From an uncultured Phycisphaerales bacterium (GTDB lineage Bacteria > Planctomycetota > Phycisphaerae > Phycisphaerales > SM1A02): DNA of 64,000 bases. The position numbers were made by a program, and so were the translations under genes. The notes under the pieces were generated by a model. The model saw only the letters and a list, made by a program, of their open reading frames with translations. It had not been told where the DNA came from and searched no databases. The DNA lies in contig CASICI010000012.1 in NCBI GenBank assembly GCA_949373145.1, positions 47,386-111,385 on the forward strand, given 5' to 3'. Below, piece after piece: positions 16,540 to 27,303 of the stretch. Position 1 is the first letter of the stretch. Each line of letters starts with the position of its first letter.

Positions 16540-18417
16540 ATGAACGTACTGCTGGTCGCCGTTTTGTCCGCCGTGGGATTCATCATCGCCTATCGAACCT
16601 ACGGACGGTGGTTGGGCAGACATGTCTTCCAGCTTTCGACCGGGCGGCCGTGCCCGTCGCACCAATGGGAGGACGGTCATGATTTCGTGCCCAGCAAGCG
16701 AAGCATCGTGTTCGGTCATCATTTCACCTCGATCGCCGGCGTCGGCCCGATCGTGGGACCCGCGATCGCCGTCTTCTGGGGTTGGCTTCCCGCGCTGATC
16801 TGGGTGTTTCTTGGTTCGATACTGATCGGCGCGGTCCATGATTTCGGAAGCCTCGTCGTCAGCATGAGAAACAACGGACAGACCATCGGAGACATCGCCG
16901 GCAGAGTGATCACCCGGCGCGTTCGAATTCTCTTTCTTTTAGTGCTTTTTCTTGCACTCACGATCGTGCTGGCGATCTTCGGTCTCATCATCGCCATGGT
17001 GTTTCGACAGTTTCCACAATCGATCTTTCCGTGTCTGATCCAGATACCGATCGCGATCGTGATCGGCACCCGACTGAAACGTTCGGGCGTGGGGCTGCTC
17101 GTACCATCCATGCTCGCTTTGCTCACGATGTACCTCAGCGTCGTCTACGGAAACACGGGCATCCTCGGTGCATTCAACACATGGGCGTCATCACTGTCGA
17201 TCATCACGTGGTCGGGGATTCTTCTGGCCTACTGCTATGTGGCTTCGGTTCTGCCGGTGAGGCTCCTGCTCCAACCGCGAGACTACATCAACGCCCTGCA
17301 ACTCATCACATCACTGGGGCTGGTCATGCTGGGAATCGTCGGCGCGGCGATGCTGGGCGGTCCGCCGATCGAGATCGACGGAGAGATCGTGCGTCTGCCG
17401 CTTGAATTCTCCGCGCCAGCGATCAATCCCATGGCGACCGAAAAGGGTGCGCCCCCCATGCTTCCGTTTCTCTTCATCACCGTCGCCTGTGGTGCGATCA
17501 GTGGGTTTCACTGCCTGGTGGCGAGCGGAACATCCTCGAAACAGATCGAAGATGAACGACATGCGCTGGGTATCGGATACGGATCGATGCTGTTGGAGGG
17601 ATTTCTCGCGATCATCGTGATTCTTGCCTGCAGTGCGGGAATGACTCTGACGGGGGACGCCTGGGAAGGTGCCTACTCGAACTGGGCGGCAAGTAATTCC
17701 CTGGGAAGCAAGGTCGGCGCGTTCGTCACGGGTTCGGGCAACTTCATCGCTGCCATCGGAATCCCCACCGAAATCGCGATCGCGCTGATGGGAGTGATGG
17801 TCGCCTCCTTTGCCGCGACGACTCTGGACACGTCATGCCGACTTCAAAGGTACGTGGTTCAGGAACTCGCGGCAGCGGTCGGAGGCAGGAATTCAAAGGG
17901 AGAACCAGGGTTCCCGCCATTGCATCTGTTCACGAGAAAACATCCGGCAACCCTGCTCGCGGTGATTCTGGCGCTCGGACTCGCATCAATTCCGATGAGC
18001 GGAGATCTCGGGGACTGGAGCCTCCAATCTGCGGGAAGCGGCGGCATGATTCTCTGGCCTCTTTTCGGTGCGACGAATCAACTGCTTGCCGGTCTTGCCT
18101 TGATGGTGATCTGTTTCTATCTGAGGCGACGAGGCAGAAAGACATTCTTTCTGGCGATTCCACTTGGATTCATGCTTTTGATGCCGGCATGGGCGATGCT
18201 GGATGATGCGCTGATCGGGTCGAGGGGACCAAGTTTTCTTCAGCGAGGTGACTGGCTGCTTCTGACCTTTGCGATCGCAACGCTGTGCCTGGAAGCATGG
18301 ATGATCGTGGAGGGAGTCATTCTCTTTCCAGGAATCTTCGGTCGACGTGAAGAGGCTGCCCCCCCACCGGTCGGCAGGACCGAGATCGATGGCTCGAAGG
18401 TGCAAGCAGGCCATTGA
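16540..18417 (+). CDS. cstA: CstA family transporter (carbon starvation protein)
   Basis: Integral membrane protein of 625 aa with about sixteen hydrophobic segments. The family signature is clear: YRTYGRWLGRHVF near the start, DFVPSKRSIVFGHHFTSIAG, GPIVGPAIAVFWGWLPALIWV and GAVHDFGSLVVSMRNNGQTI. CstA and its paralogue BtsT transport peptides and pyruvate in carbon-limited cells. ATG 16540 follows GGAGAAGAC. It is directly behind the nucleosidase gene and may be in the same transcript; that pairing is not a known functional unit. After the stop there are 160 bases without a clear terminator before the glucan genes. Confidence 0.95.
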   Translation: MNVLLVAVLSAVGFIIAYRTYGRWLGRHVFQLSTGRPCPSHQWEDGHDFVPSKRSIVFGHHFTSIAGVGPIVGPAIAVFWGWLPALIWVFLGSILIGAVHDFGSLVVSMRNNGQTIGDIAGRVITRRVRILFLLVLFLALTIVLAIFGLIIAMVFRQFPQSIFPCLIQIPIAIVIGTRLKRSGVGLLVPSMLALLTMYLSVVYGNTGILGAFNTWASSLSIITWSGILLAYCYVASVLPVRLLLQPRDYINALQLITSLGLVMLGIVGAAMLGGPPIEIDGEIVRLPLEFSAPAINPMATEKGAPPMLPFLFITVACGAISGFHCLVASGTSSKQIEDERHALGIGYGSMLLEGFLAIIVILACSAGMTLTGDAWEGAYSNWAASNSLGSKVGAFVTGSGNFIAAIGIPTEIAIALMGVMVASFAATTLDTSCRLQRYVVQELAAAVGGRNSKGEPGFPPLHLFTRKHPATLLAVILALGLASIPMSGDLGDWSLQSAGSGGMILWPLFGATNQLLAGLALMVICFYLRRRGRKTFFLAIPLGFMLLMPAWAMLDDALIGSRGPSFLQRGDWLLLTFAIATLCLEAWMIVEGVILFPGIFGRREEAAPPPVGRTEIDGSKVQAGH

Positions 18418-18577
18418 CCGGAGTCCTGGCGCAGGCGTTGAAGAATCACTCATGGTCGCTCAGTTGTGTTTTCAGTGTTTCTGTGGCTTTCACTGAGAGA
18501 AGTTGGGTGGCTCGAGCGGAAGACGGATGAACGGGTCAGTCACCGTTCGAAAGTCCGCAAGCATCAGGAGCACCCCC

Positions 18578-20488
18578 ATGAAGAAGACGCCTCGCAACGA
18601 AGCAGCCTGCCTCTCGACCGTCGGTCGGCGGATGGATCTCAGACTGTGCCTGCTCATGAGCACGATCGCGGGCATCGCCATCACTGCAGGGCTCACGGGA
18701 TGAGTGTTCGTGGCGTGCGAGATGCCTCGCTACCATCCACGGAGCGAAGTCGTGATTCGGTGCGCGCCGAATCGGAAATGAGCGATTGCATGGACACCAT
18801 TCGATGGCATGCTCGTAGTCAGGGACGACCACGACGACGGAACAGACGACACGTCAATTCCGTCACGGTGAAGGATGGAGATCTGGACATTGGACGACTC
18901 AGGAATCTACGCACTGGATCAAACCGATCGCCGGGAGGCGACCACGCCTGAATGGACCAAACATGCGATCTGGTATCAGATCATGGTCGATCGCTTTCGA
19001 AATGGAGACAGTGAAAACGATCCGAGCCGAACGATGCCATGGACTCAATCCTGGTACCAAGCCAGCCCATGGGAAGGCAGGGACGGACAAAGTTTCTACG
19101 AGTGGTACGTCTTCGATCGAATGTGCGGTGGTGATCTCCAGGGGACTCGGGGACAAACTGGATCACCTGTCTCGACTGGGCGTGAACGCGCTCTATCTGA
19201 ATCCGATCTTTCAAGCCGAGAGCTGCCACAAATACAATGCGACCAGCTACCTCCACGTGGATGACCGATACGGAATTGCCGGTGGATACGAACAAGCGGA
19301 AAAGGTGGAGGATCTTCTGGACCCTTCGACCTGGACCTGGACGGATTCGGATCGTCTCTTTCTTGACTTTCTGAAGGAAGCGAAAGCCCGGGGCTTTCGA
19401 GTGATCATCGACGGTGTGTTCAACCACGTGGGCACGGCGCATCCGGCTTTTCGAGACGTTCTGCAGAATGGCCGAGAGTCACGATTCGCGGACTGGTTCG
19501 ATGTCAGGAACTGGGACCCCTTCGAGTACGAAGGCTGGGCGGGATTCGGTGGACTTCCCGCATTCAAGAAGAACGATGATGGAATCGAGAGTCAGGCGGT
19601 CAGAGGAGCACATCTTCGCCATCACCAGACGCTGGATGGATCCCGACGGAGATGGTGATCCATCGGACGGCATCGACGGGTGGCGACTGGACGTCCCAAA
19701 CGAGATCGCACTGCCTTTCTGGGTCGAATGGTGCGCGGAAGTGAGAGCGATCAATCCGGAAGCCTACATCTCGGGGGAGATCTGGGACAGAGCGGAGGAG
19801 TGGCTTGACGGAACGTCGTTCGATGCGGTGATGAACTACGAATTCGCGAAGGTTCTCTTCGACTGGATCGGCGCGAAGAACGAGAAGATCACGGCGAGTC
19901 AGGCGGATGAAAGGCTGGCCGCACTGCGCGCAGCCTATCCCACGGAAATCACCTTCAGCCTTCAGAATCTGATCGACAGCCACGACACGGACCGAGCGGT
20001 CTCGAAGATCCACAATCCGGACCGTCCCTATGACCGCGAAAACCGGGAGCAGGACGATCCGCAAGTACGACGGTGGGCGCCCACCGGAGATCGCCTACCG
20101 CAGACTACGACTTCTCGTCCTCTTTCAGATGACCTACGTCGGGGCTCCGATGATCTATTACGGAGACGAGGTCGGGATGTGGGGATCCGATGATCCCAAC
20201 AACAGAAAGCCCATGGTGTGGGATGACCTCGAACCGAACGCTGATCATGAAATCAGATCGATGCCGGATGTCCTGGAGTGGTACACCCGGATGATCGGTT
20301 TGCGACGTGACCACGAGGCCCTTCGCGTGGGGAGTTTCAAGACGGTCGTCACCGATGACCGGAAGGATGTGTGGATGTACCGCCGCGTCGATGACAACGA
20401 CGATATTCTGGTTGCCATCAATGCCGGCGATGACGACACCAGTATCGAACTTCCCGAAGGTGCATGGGTCTCCATCTACTCGGAGTGA
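18578..20488 (+). pseudogene. GH13 alpha-amylase-family enzyme, frameshifted
   Basis: Pieces of one glycoside hydrolase family 13 protein occur in successive frames. All catalytic landmarks are present: YQIMVDRFRNGD, GVNALYLNPIFQAESCHKY, IIDGVFNHVG, DGWRLDVPNE (nucleophile Asp), SGEIWD (acid/base Glu) and SHDTDR (transition-state Asp). The architecture resembles neopullulanase/maltodextrin glucosidase-type enzymes acting on maltodextrins. Frame changes fall near 18.71, 19.14, 19.58 and 20.05 kb. A small ORF from ATG 18578, preceded by AGGAGCACCCCC, encodes a secretion signal ending LTG just before a frame break, so the intact protein may be an exported lipoprotein; that link is inferred. With other frameshifted genes here the breaks may be sequence errors. 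From the main body alone the gene would begin near 18875. Confidence 0.72.
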
Positions 20489-20547
20489 TGTGGAAGGTGC
20501 TGAGCTCGCGGCGGTGAGTGGCAGAGTCTGGAAGAGGGTGTGATGCC

Positions 20548-21978
20548 ATGAGGACAGGTCATCCACTTCTAGGCGACAGATCCGCAGGCATCCTGCTGCA
20601 CGTCACCTCTCTGCCGGGCCCGCATGGAATCGGCGATCTCGGCCGGCCGGCGATCGACTTTCTGGAGTGGCTCTCACTGACGGGATGCCGTATCTGGCAG
20701 GTTCTGCCGATTGGACCGATCGGAAAAGGCAATTCTCCGTACAGCAGCGGATCGAGTTTCGCGATCGAACCGCTCCTGGTGTCGCTGGAGGAACTCGTCG
20801 AGGACGGACTTCTTCCTCGCGCGAGCTCTGCGGGCGAAGCCCCGATGAATGACTCGAAAGTCGACTACCGAGCGACGAGAAGAGTTCAAGGAACCGCTTT
20901 TTCATCTGGCCTTCGAGACATTTCAAGCGAGAAGTCGAGAGCGAAGAGCACGGCTTCAAAAGCTTCATGAAGCGTTCGCGGCATTGGCTGGAACCATGGT
21001 GTGCATGGAGCGAGCGCAGGACAGGCGAGTCGCGTGAGGAACATGCCTTTCGACAATTCATACTTGATCGACAATGGCGGACACTGAAGAAGGAAGCCGG
21101 AAAACGCGGGCATTCTGATCTTCGGAGATCTTCCGATCTTCGTACCCATGGACTCCGCTGACGTCGGCGAATCACCTGAGCTGTTCAGGCTCGGCGCAGA
21201 TGGGTCGCCCGAACTGGTCAGCGGCACGCCTCCTGATTCCTTCTCGAAAACGGGGCAGTTGTGGGGGCACCCCCAATACAGATGGAGCGCCCACCAGAAG
21301 ACGGGATTTGAATGGTGGATCTCGAGAATCGAGAGACAACTCGAGCTGTTCGACATCCTCAGAATCGATCACTTCATCGGCCTGCATCGGTCCTGGATGA
21401 TTCCCGGCAGCTCTCGTACGGCGGGCGGCGGGCGCTGGAGACGAGTCCCGGGCCGGGAAATGCTTCAGGCAGTCAGGGACAGACTGGGAGACACGCCTCT
21501 CGTGGCCGAGGATCTGGGTGGCATGACGCCTGCCGTCGAGGCGCTCAGAGATGATTTCGCACTGCCGGGAATGTCATTGCTTCAGAACGCCTTCGATGAA
21601 GATGATGCCCCGGGTCTCCCCCACAAACTGGCGAGAGATTCCGTGGTCTACACCGGGACCCATGACAACGACACCACCAGAGGATGGTGGCGCGGACTTT
21701 CGAATGCCTCGAAAAGCAGAGTGATGACCTATGCGGGATCCGATGGAACCGAACCGCATGAGACGTTGATCAGACTCGCTCTGGCCTCCACCGCCAATAC
21801 TGCGATCATTCCCATGCAGGACCTGCTTGGGCTCGGAAGAAAAGCTCGAATGAATGTTCCGGGAATTGCCTCTGGCAACTGGCGCTGGAGACTGGAAACA
21901 GGGATGCTACGCAGTCACGACTCGGCGAGATTGCGCCGAATGACAGAGGTCACAGGGAGGTTTCCCTGCAACCCATGA
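20548..21978 (+). pseudogene. malQ: 4-alpha-glucanotransferase (GH77), frameshifted
   Basis: MalQ-type amylomaltase, which disproportionates maltodextrins by moving glucan chains. From ATG 20548: RSAGILLHVTSLPGPHGIGDLG and YSSGSSFAIEPLLVS are the conserved N-terminus; later RIDHFIGLHRSWMIP (nucleophile Asp), VAEDLGGMTP (acid/base Glu) and GTHDNDTTRGWW are all intact. Frame changes occur near 20.88, 20.99 and 21.11 kb, in the substrate-binding helical region; joining the three frames restores a protein of normal length (about 475 aa). It lies 60 bases after the GH13 gene and 40 before the phosphorylase, as one glucan-degradation operon. Whether the breaks are real or sequence errors is unresolved. 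Confidence 0.82.
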
Positions 21979-22017
21979 AGTCAGAACATGGACAGACACG
22001 AAGGCAATGCACACACG

Positions 22018-24145
22018 ATGACAGACTCTGAACGGATGCTCGAGTCACTGAACGAACTTGCACACGACTGCTGGTGGAGCTGGAACGAGATCGGCCGCCG
22101 ACCCTTCGCCATGCTTGATCCGAGACTGTGGGAAGCCACACGCCACTCTCCCAAGAAGACCCTGAACAGGTGCGACCCATCGCGACTGCACATCGCGACT
22201 TGAATCCAGTGAGTTCCAGCAGGTGCTGGAGAAGGCGATCTCGAGCACGTCAGAAGTACTACGACCGCGAACCTGGTTCTCACGCATCTCCGAACTGAGC
22301 GATCGAGAGTTTCAAGGTCGCCTACTTCTGCAGTGAGTTCGCGATTCACGAAAGCATGCAGCAGTACTCGGGCGGACTCGGCGTGCTGGCCGGCGATCAC
22401 GTGAAGAGCGCCTCGGATCTCGGGCTTCCCTTCGTCGGCGTCAGTCTGCTGTACCGACACGGGTACTACATTCAGGAATTCGCTCAGGACGGGCACACCA
22501 GAGTCATCTATCCGAATTATGACTTCGATGAGATGCCACTCGAAGACACCGGCGTGGACATTCGATGTCCCCTCTGGGATCGAGATGTGATCGCCAGAGT
22601 CTGGCGGATGAAGGTCGGCCGCTCGGAGCTTCTGCTGCTCGATGCTGATCGAGAGGGCAACAGCGACGAGGATCGCCTGCTCACCGAAGGGCTCTACAAG
22701 GGTGATCCGGATCCGAGGATGCGCCAGCAGATCCTTCTTGGTGTCGGAGGAATGCAGGCACTTGATGCTCTGGGATACGAACCCACGGTCTACCACTTGA
22801 ACGAGGGACATGCCGCATTCGCACCAATTCAACGAGTTGCAAATCTGATCGAGCAGGGAAACACCCACGAAGAAGCGATGGACATGGTCAAGCGAACGAC
22901 CGTGTTCACCACGCACACCCCGGTCCCGGCCGGCCATGATCGCTACGACCCAAGCCGAGCCGCCGACGCCCTGGACACGGTGCTGGATCTGGCAGGATTG
23001 TCACGAGAGTACTTCTACGCACTCGGAAGGGAACATCCTGAGAATCAGGAGGAACTGCTGTGCATGACGGTGGTCGCTCTGAGGATGTCGAACTTCGTGA
23101 ATGGCGTTGCCCAGCTTCACGGCGAAGTCTCGCGGGACATGTGGCGAGGCGCCTACGGGTGCGAGGATGCGGATGATGTTCCAATCGATGCGATCACCAA
23201 CGGAGTTCATGTGCGCACCTGGCTTTCACCCGCAGCTGATGCATTCTGGAGGCGAGAGATCGGACTTCGTCCCGGAAGAGCCACTCCACACTCCACCCAG
23301 TGGTCAAGAGCACTCGATGCGAACCCGAACGACTTCTGGGATCTCCGAACTGACCTGCGCGCGACAGCTGGATCGAGTTTCCTCGGGACAGGCGACTCGC
23401 ACAACAAGCCATGAAGAACGGCGCAGACCCCGATGCACTTGCGCGAGATCTCAGGGTGGTTCGATCCGGACGCACTCACCATCGGGTTCGCACGCCGCTT
23501 CGCCACCTACAAGAGAGCGCCCCTGATCTTCCGGGACCTCGATCGCATCGAAGCAGATCGTCGACAGCGAGGACTGCCCCGTCCAGTTGATCTTCGCCGG
23601 CAAGGCACATCCCCAGCGATCAACTCGGGCAGGCCTTCGCCCAGAAGATCCACCGCCTGTCCAAGCGCCCGCGCCTTCAAGTGGTCAGGGTGGCGATTCT
23701 CGAGGAATACGACATGGAGATCGGCCGGATGCTCACCTCCGGGTGCGACATCTGGCTCAACAACCCCACGACGACCGCATGAGGCCAGTGGCACCAGCGG
23801 CATGAAGCCGCCCCTGCATGGAGGATTGAACCTCTCGATTCTCGATGGATGGTGGCCCGAAGGGTTCGACGGCCGAAACGGCTGGGCCATTGGTGACGAA
23901 GCTGAGTTCGAGAACAACCGATGACCAGGACGAGCCATGACGTCGGACGCAGCTCTACGAGCTTCTCGAGGATGAGATCGTCCCACTGTTCTACGACCCG
24001 AAACAATCGAGACGTCCCGAGAGGATGGATCAAACGGGCACTGCGATCGGTGGCGACGATTCCAGACTTCTTCAATACCAATCGAATGGTCGGGCAATAT
24101 GCGGATCAGGCCTATCTGCCAGCCCACCGTTCTTCTGAAAAATAG
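22018..24145 (+). pseudogene. glgP: Alpha-glucan phosphorylase (GT35, DUF3417 type), frameshifted
   Basis: Releases glucose-1-phosphate from glycogen or maltodextrin. The N-terminal block ELAHDCWWSWNEIGRR is the DUF3417 module of the short bacterial phosphorylases (TIGR02094 group). Then [72 protein letters not shown] and the PLP/phosphate region [25 protein letters not shown] follow in order in alternating frames. I count about ten frame changes or stops, at roughly 22.20, 22.30, 23.37, 23.43, 23.57, 23.62, 23.69, 23.78, 23.93 and 23.99 kb; the only long intact stretch is 22.32-23.36 kb. This is the most damaged gene of the window. Active-site motifs are preserved, which favours sequence error over long-standing decay. 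Confidence 0.82.
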
Positions 24146-24511
24146 TTTTCTTGATCAATGAACGCGCTTTTTATCGGTCATTAAAAAGGACGCGGAGCCA
24201 AGCCCCCTTTCGGATGCCGGTGGCACCCGACAGGGAGCCTACGACCTCGAAGGACCCTGAATGCGGTCCCGGGCACCAGTGCATGTGACGAGGCGAGACA
24301 CTGTCGTCACTGGAAAGCTGTATTTCATCTGTCTGGATGTGGAATCAAATGCCACTTCGCCAGATTCTGCTCGTATCATGTTGTGTTCAATGCGCCCCCT
24401 TGATCACCTGTGGGCCGCAAAGCTCAAGAATTCCCCGGAGATCGGTCCGCGTTTGCGCACGGGTCTTCGAACTGATCATCACGCCCCGTCAGTCTTATTT
24501 TGGAGACGATC
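24146..24511 (+). other. Non-coding leader region before the secreted protease-like pair
   Basis: 366 bases without a credible gene. It holds several short inverted repeats, for example GTGACGA/TCGTCAC around 24286-24311 and GGACC/GGTCC around 24260-24276, and a T-rich/A-rich pair near 24170-24187. The distance to the next start (24512) suggests a long 5' leader or promoter region for the downstream gene. I see no recognisable riboswitch. Confidence 0.4.
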
Positions 24512-25666
24512 ATGCGATTCTCAGATCTGAAAGTCATCGGCACCCTCGCGACACTGACCTTTGCAGCCACTGCAGGCCAGGCCCTCGCAAACGACAGCGA
24601 CTCCGGTGAGAAAGTTCCCGTGGTCTACACCATCGAGCTGAACGGCCAGATGGGCACCGACATCCACGAAGACATGATGGAAAAGATCGTCGAGGACGCG
24701 AAGGAAGTTCAGCCCGACGTGATCGTTCTCAAGATGAATTCAGCCGATTACAACAAGAACTATCACCTCATGAATCCCGACCGGAAGGAATTCGGAAAGT
24801 TCAAACTCGATGAATACGTCGAGATGATCCGAAACTTCAAGAACGAACTGTCCGATGTCCGGCAGGTCATCTGGGTCGAAGACAGCGTGGGCGTGGCTTC
24901 ACTGATCGCCATGTCCTGGTGTGAGATGTACATGTCACCCGGCGCGAGACTCTGGGGTCTTCAGAAACTGCACGACGTCGCCCAGAACTGGAGCGATGAA
25001 GACGTCCGTGAAAAGATGGAAGCCGCCTGGGAAGGCATGGGCAAGGGATTCTTTGAGATGGGATGCAAAGGCGAGTTTGCGAAGGAACTCGGGGACGCCA
25101 TGATGGACCCTGAAAATCAGCTGAGCGCGAACTTCAAAGGCCGCAAAGTCATCTGGGTTTCGAACTTCGACGGCCTCTGGGGCATCGACAACAGCGAAGA
25201 ACAGGTCGCCAACTTCGACGCTGAGACCGCGGAAGACACCATGCTCAGCGATGGCACGGTCGAATCACTCGAAGACCTGATGTTTCTTCTGGGCTACCGC
25301 GAATACGCGCACAACACTCAGGGCGATGAAATCGCAGCCAAGTACAAGGAACAGTGGCGACGCGCGTACAAAAAATGCGTGGATACATTCGAGGACATGC
25401 AGGCTGGAAGAGGCATGGGCAATTCCACCGATCCCGTCAGGCAGCTGATGGCGCGAAAGAGAATGCTCGACGAGATGCTTCGACAGATGAAGCGCTACAA
25501 CGCTGTGGAAAGAAGAATGGAAGATGAATACGGCCTCACGGTCGATCGCCTGAAAGGCATGATCGAGCAGATCGAAGATGAGATCCGACAGGCCAGAGAA
25601 GGTGGACGCGGCGGACGCGGTGGAAGCATGGGTGGCGGCCGAGGTGGTGGCGGAAAGATCCGCTGA
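24512..25666 (+). CDS. Secreted ClpP/NfeD-fold protein, likely inactive paralogue
   Basis: Exported protein of 384 aa (signal peptide ending ALA, about residue 27; ATG 24512 follows TTGGAGACGATC). VVYTIELNGQMGTDIHEDMMEKIV and PDVIVLKMNSADY correspond to the beta-strands and oxyanion region of NfeD-N/SppA-like serine proteases of the ClpP/crotonase fold. The second conserved block reads WVEDSVGVASLIAMSWCEMYMSPGA with the typical MxPG end, but the position of the catalytic Ser (compare Ser250 of the downstream paralogue) is Gly127, so peptidase activity is doubtful. A charged helix (DPVRQLMARKRMLDEML, then a coiled coil) and a Gly/Arg-rich tail close the protein. It is followed after 143 bases by a paralogue in the same orientation. 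Confidence 0.72.
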   Translation: MRFSDLKVIGTLATLTFAATAGQALANDSDSGEKVPVVYTIELNGQMGTDIHEDMMEKIVEDAKEVQPDVIVLKMNSADYNKNYHLMNPDRKEFGKFKLDEYVEMIRNFKNELSDVRQVIWVEDSVGVASLIAMSWCEMYMSPGARLWGLQKLHDVAQNWSDEDVREKMEAAWEGMGKGFFEMGCKGEFAKELGDAMMDPENQLSANFKGRKVIWVSNFDGLWGIDNSEEQVANFDAETAEDTMLSDGTVESLEDLMFLLGYREYAHNTQGDEIAAKYKEQWRRAYKKCVDTFEDMQAGRGMGNSTDPVRQLMARKRMLDEMLRQMKRYNAVERRMEDEYGLTVDRLKGMIEQIEDEIRQAREGGRGGRGGSMGGGRGGGGKIR

Positions 25667-25809
25667 GATCAGACGGACCTCACGAACAGAGGCATTGAAT
25701 CCATGGCGGCCGAGTCACTTCTCCTAAAGCGACCCAGGTACGGTGAAACAAGATCCCGAGAGCTACAGAAACCAGGCACGACAAGGCCGAAGAATCGCGA
25801 GAACGACTC

Positions 25810-27243
25810 ATGACCAAACGAAGAAGAAACCATGCGATCACCTTTTCACTGCTTGCCGCAGGCTGCCTGCTGGGAGGCATGACCCACACCGTTGCTCTGG
25901 CGAACTCGTCACCGACGGCGAAGACCTCGGTCGAAGATGTGAGGATCAAGCTTGGTACTCGAGGCGGAAACAAGACCTGGCGGGGTGCCGTGGGTGACCA
26001 GGTCACCATTGCATTCACCAAGGCCGGAAAGAATCAGACCTTTACCGGTGAATTGATCAGCGTCAGAACAGCAGGCCGTAGTTCGATCATTGAAGTGGCC
26101 AATACCGAGGGGAAAAAAGTCTTCCTCACGAACGACATCAAGTCGATCACCTCGGTGCAAGGAACCGCACAAACCAGTGACACCACGCTCGAGAAGACTG
26201 ACGGAACGAGTTCGGAACAATCTACGAGCAGCCGCATCCCAGCTGGTGTTTCGATGGAAAACAAGACGCCGAAACCTTCGAGCCATAAATGGGGCTACCC
26301 AACAGAGCCGATGAACGGCAATACCGATCTCCCCAAGGTGTTCTTCCTTCCCATCGAAGGCGGTGTGGGTGACGGCACCCGACACAACGAAATGAAGCAG
26401 ATCGGAGCGATCGCCGACCAGTATGGGCCGGGTCAGATCATCGTTCTGAAGGTCAAAAGTCCGGGCGGTCTTGTCGCTGAAGCCGACCGAATCAGTGAAA
26501 CACTGCTGGACCTTGGCACACGCCACACCATGGTGGCATGGATTCAGTCTGCAATTTCAGCGGCAGCCTACACCTCGCTGCATTGTCGTCAGATCTACTT
26601 CATGCAAACCGGCAATCTGGGCTCTGCAACCATGTTTGCGGGCCAGACCGCGATCAGTGGCCAGACCCTTGACGCCTGGGTGAAGAAGTTCGGTGACATG
26701 GCGGTAGAACACGGTCATTCCAGAGATCTCGTTGAAGCCATGATCACGAATGGCCAACTCTGCTCGTACGACCCGGGCGACGACGAAAACCCACCACAGA
26801 TCTACGGCACGCTTGAGGGTGAGATCATTCTCTCAACCGATGAACAGAACCTCACGATCAATGCCACTGACGCCGTGGCCTGTGGCTTTGCCGATGGGAT
26901 CGCAGACAACGAAGAAGAGCTCGCAGTCCTCCTCGGGCTCCCCCACTGGTACGAAACCACTGATGACGGACGAAAGATCCACGAGAACTGGCAGAAGACG
27001 CTGAAGGCTGCGAATCTGGAACTCCCAAGCCTCGGCCTAAAGGCTCAAGGGCAACGCGGGATGACCAACGACCCCCTTCGAAATCTCAGCCGAAGACTCG
27101 ATGCTGTGAACAAGCTGATCAGATGGTCGAAGAAGCTGGGTGACCACACCAGCATGATGGTCCAGCTCCCACCACTTGAAGCTCTTGAGGGCGCCAAGAA
27201 GAACCTCGAGGAAGAACTTCGCCGGGCCCGCTCCCAGCAGTAG
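25810..27243 (+). CDS. Secreted ClpP/NfeD-fold serine-protease-like protein
   Basis: 477-aa exported protein (Arg-rich N-terminus, hydrophobic core, cleavage near residue 31). Residues about 45-115 form an SH3-like or Hfq-like beta domain (VGDQVTIAFTKAGKNQTFTGELISV) followed by a Ser/Thr-rich linker. From about 175 the ClpP-like fold begins: VFFLPIEGGVGDGT, IIVLKVKSPGGLVAEADRISETL (oxyanion SPGG) and WIQSAISAAAYTSL with candidate nucleophile Ser250, then IYFMQTGNLGSATMF; this matches NfeD/SppA S49-type proteases. The C-terminal helical segment starting DPLRNLSRRLDAVNKLIRW aligns with that of the upstream protein, so the pair arose by duplication. A strong terminator follows. Confidence 0.75.
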   Translation: MTKRRRNHAITFSLLAAGCLLGGMTHTVALANSSPTAKTSVEDVRIKLGTRGGNKTWRGAVGDQVTIAFTKAGKNQTFTGELISVRTAGRSSIIEVANTEGKKVFLTNDIKSITSVQGTAQTSDTTLEKTDGTSSEQSTSSRIPAGVSMENKTPKPSSHKWGYPTEPMNGNTDLPKVFFLPIEGGVGDGTRHNEMKQIGAIADQYGPGQIIVLKVKSPGGLVAEADRISETLLDLGTRHTMVAWIQSAISAAAYTSLHCRQIYFMQTGNLGSATMFAGQTAISGQTLDAWVKKFGDMAVEHGHSRDLVEAMITNGQLCSYDPGDDENPPQIYGTLEGEIILSTDEQNLTINATDAVACGFADGIADNEEELAVLLGLPHWYETTDDGRKIHENWQKTLKAANLELPSLGLKAQGQRGMTNDPLRNLSRRLDAVNKLIRWSKKLGDHTSMMVQLPPLEALEGAKKNLEEELRRARSQQ

Positions 27244-27272
27244 AGCCCAGGCGGACTTCGAATGAAGGATTC

Positions 27273-27303
27273 AAGAGCCCTCACCACGTGAGGGCTCTTT
27301 TTT
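27273..27303 (+). terminator. Rho-independent terminator
   Basis: Perfect 12-bp stem AAGAGCCCTCAC / GTGAGGGCTCTT with a three-base loop at 27285-27287, followed by a run of T to 27303. It closes the transcript of the two secreted protease-like genes. Confidence 0.95.

Noticed and set aside
18466..18951. 161-codon open frame before the amylase
   Set aside because: Arg/Ser/His-rich composition and overlap with the start of the GH13 fragments mark it as a shadow frame.
24188..24200. GGACGCGGAGCCA, similar to the GGACGCAAAGCC core of cyclic-di-GMP-I riboswitches
   Set aside because: The other half of the aptamer (GGCAAACC with a GNRA loop) is missing upstream and the P1 stem does not form.
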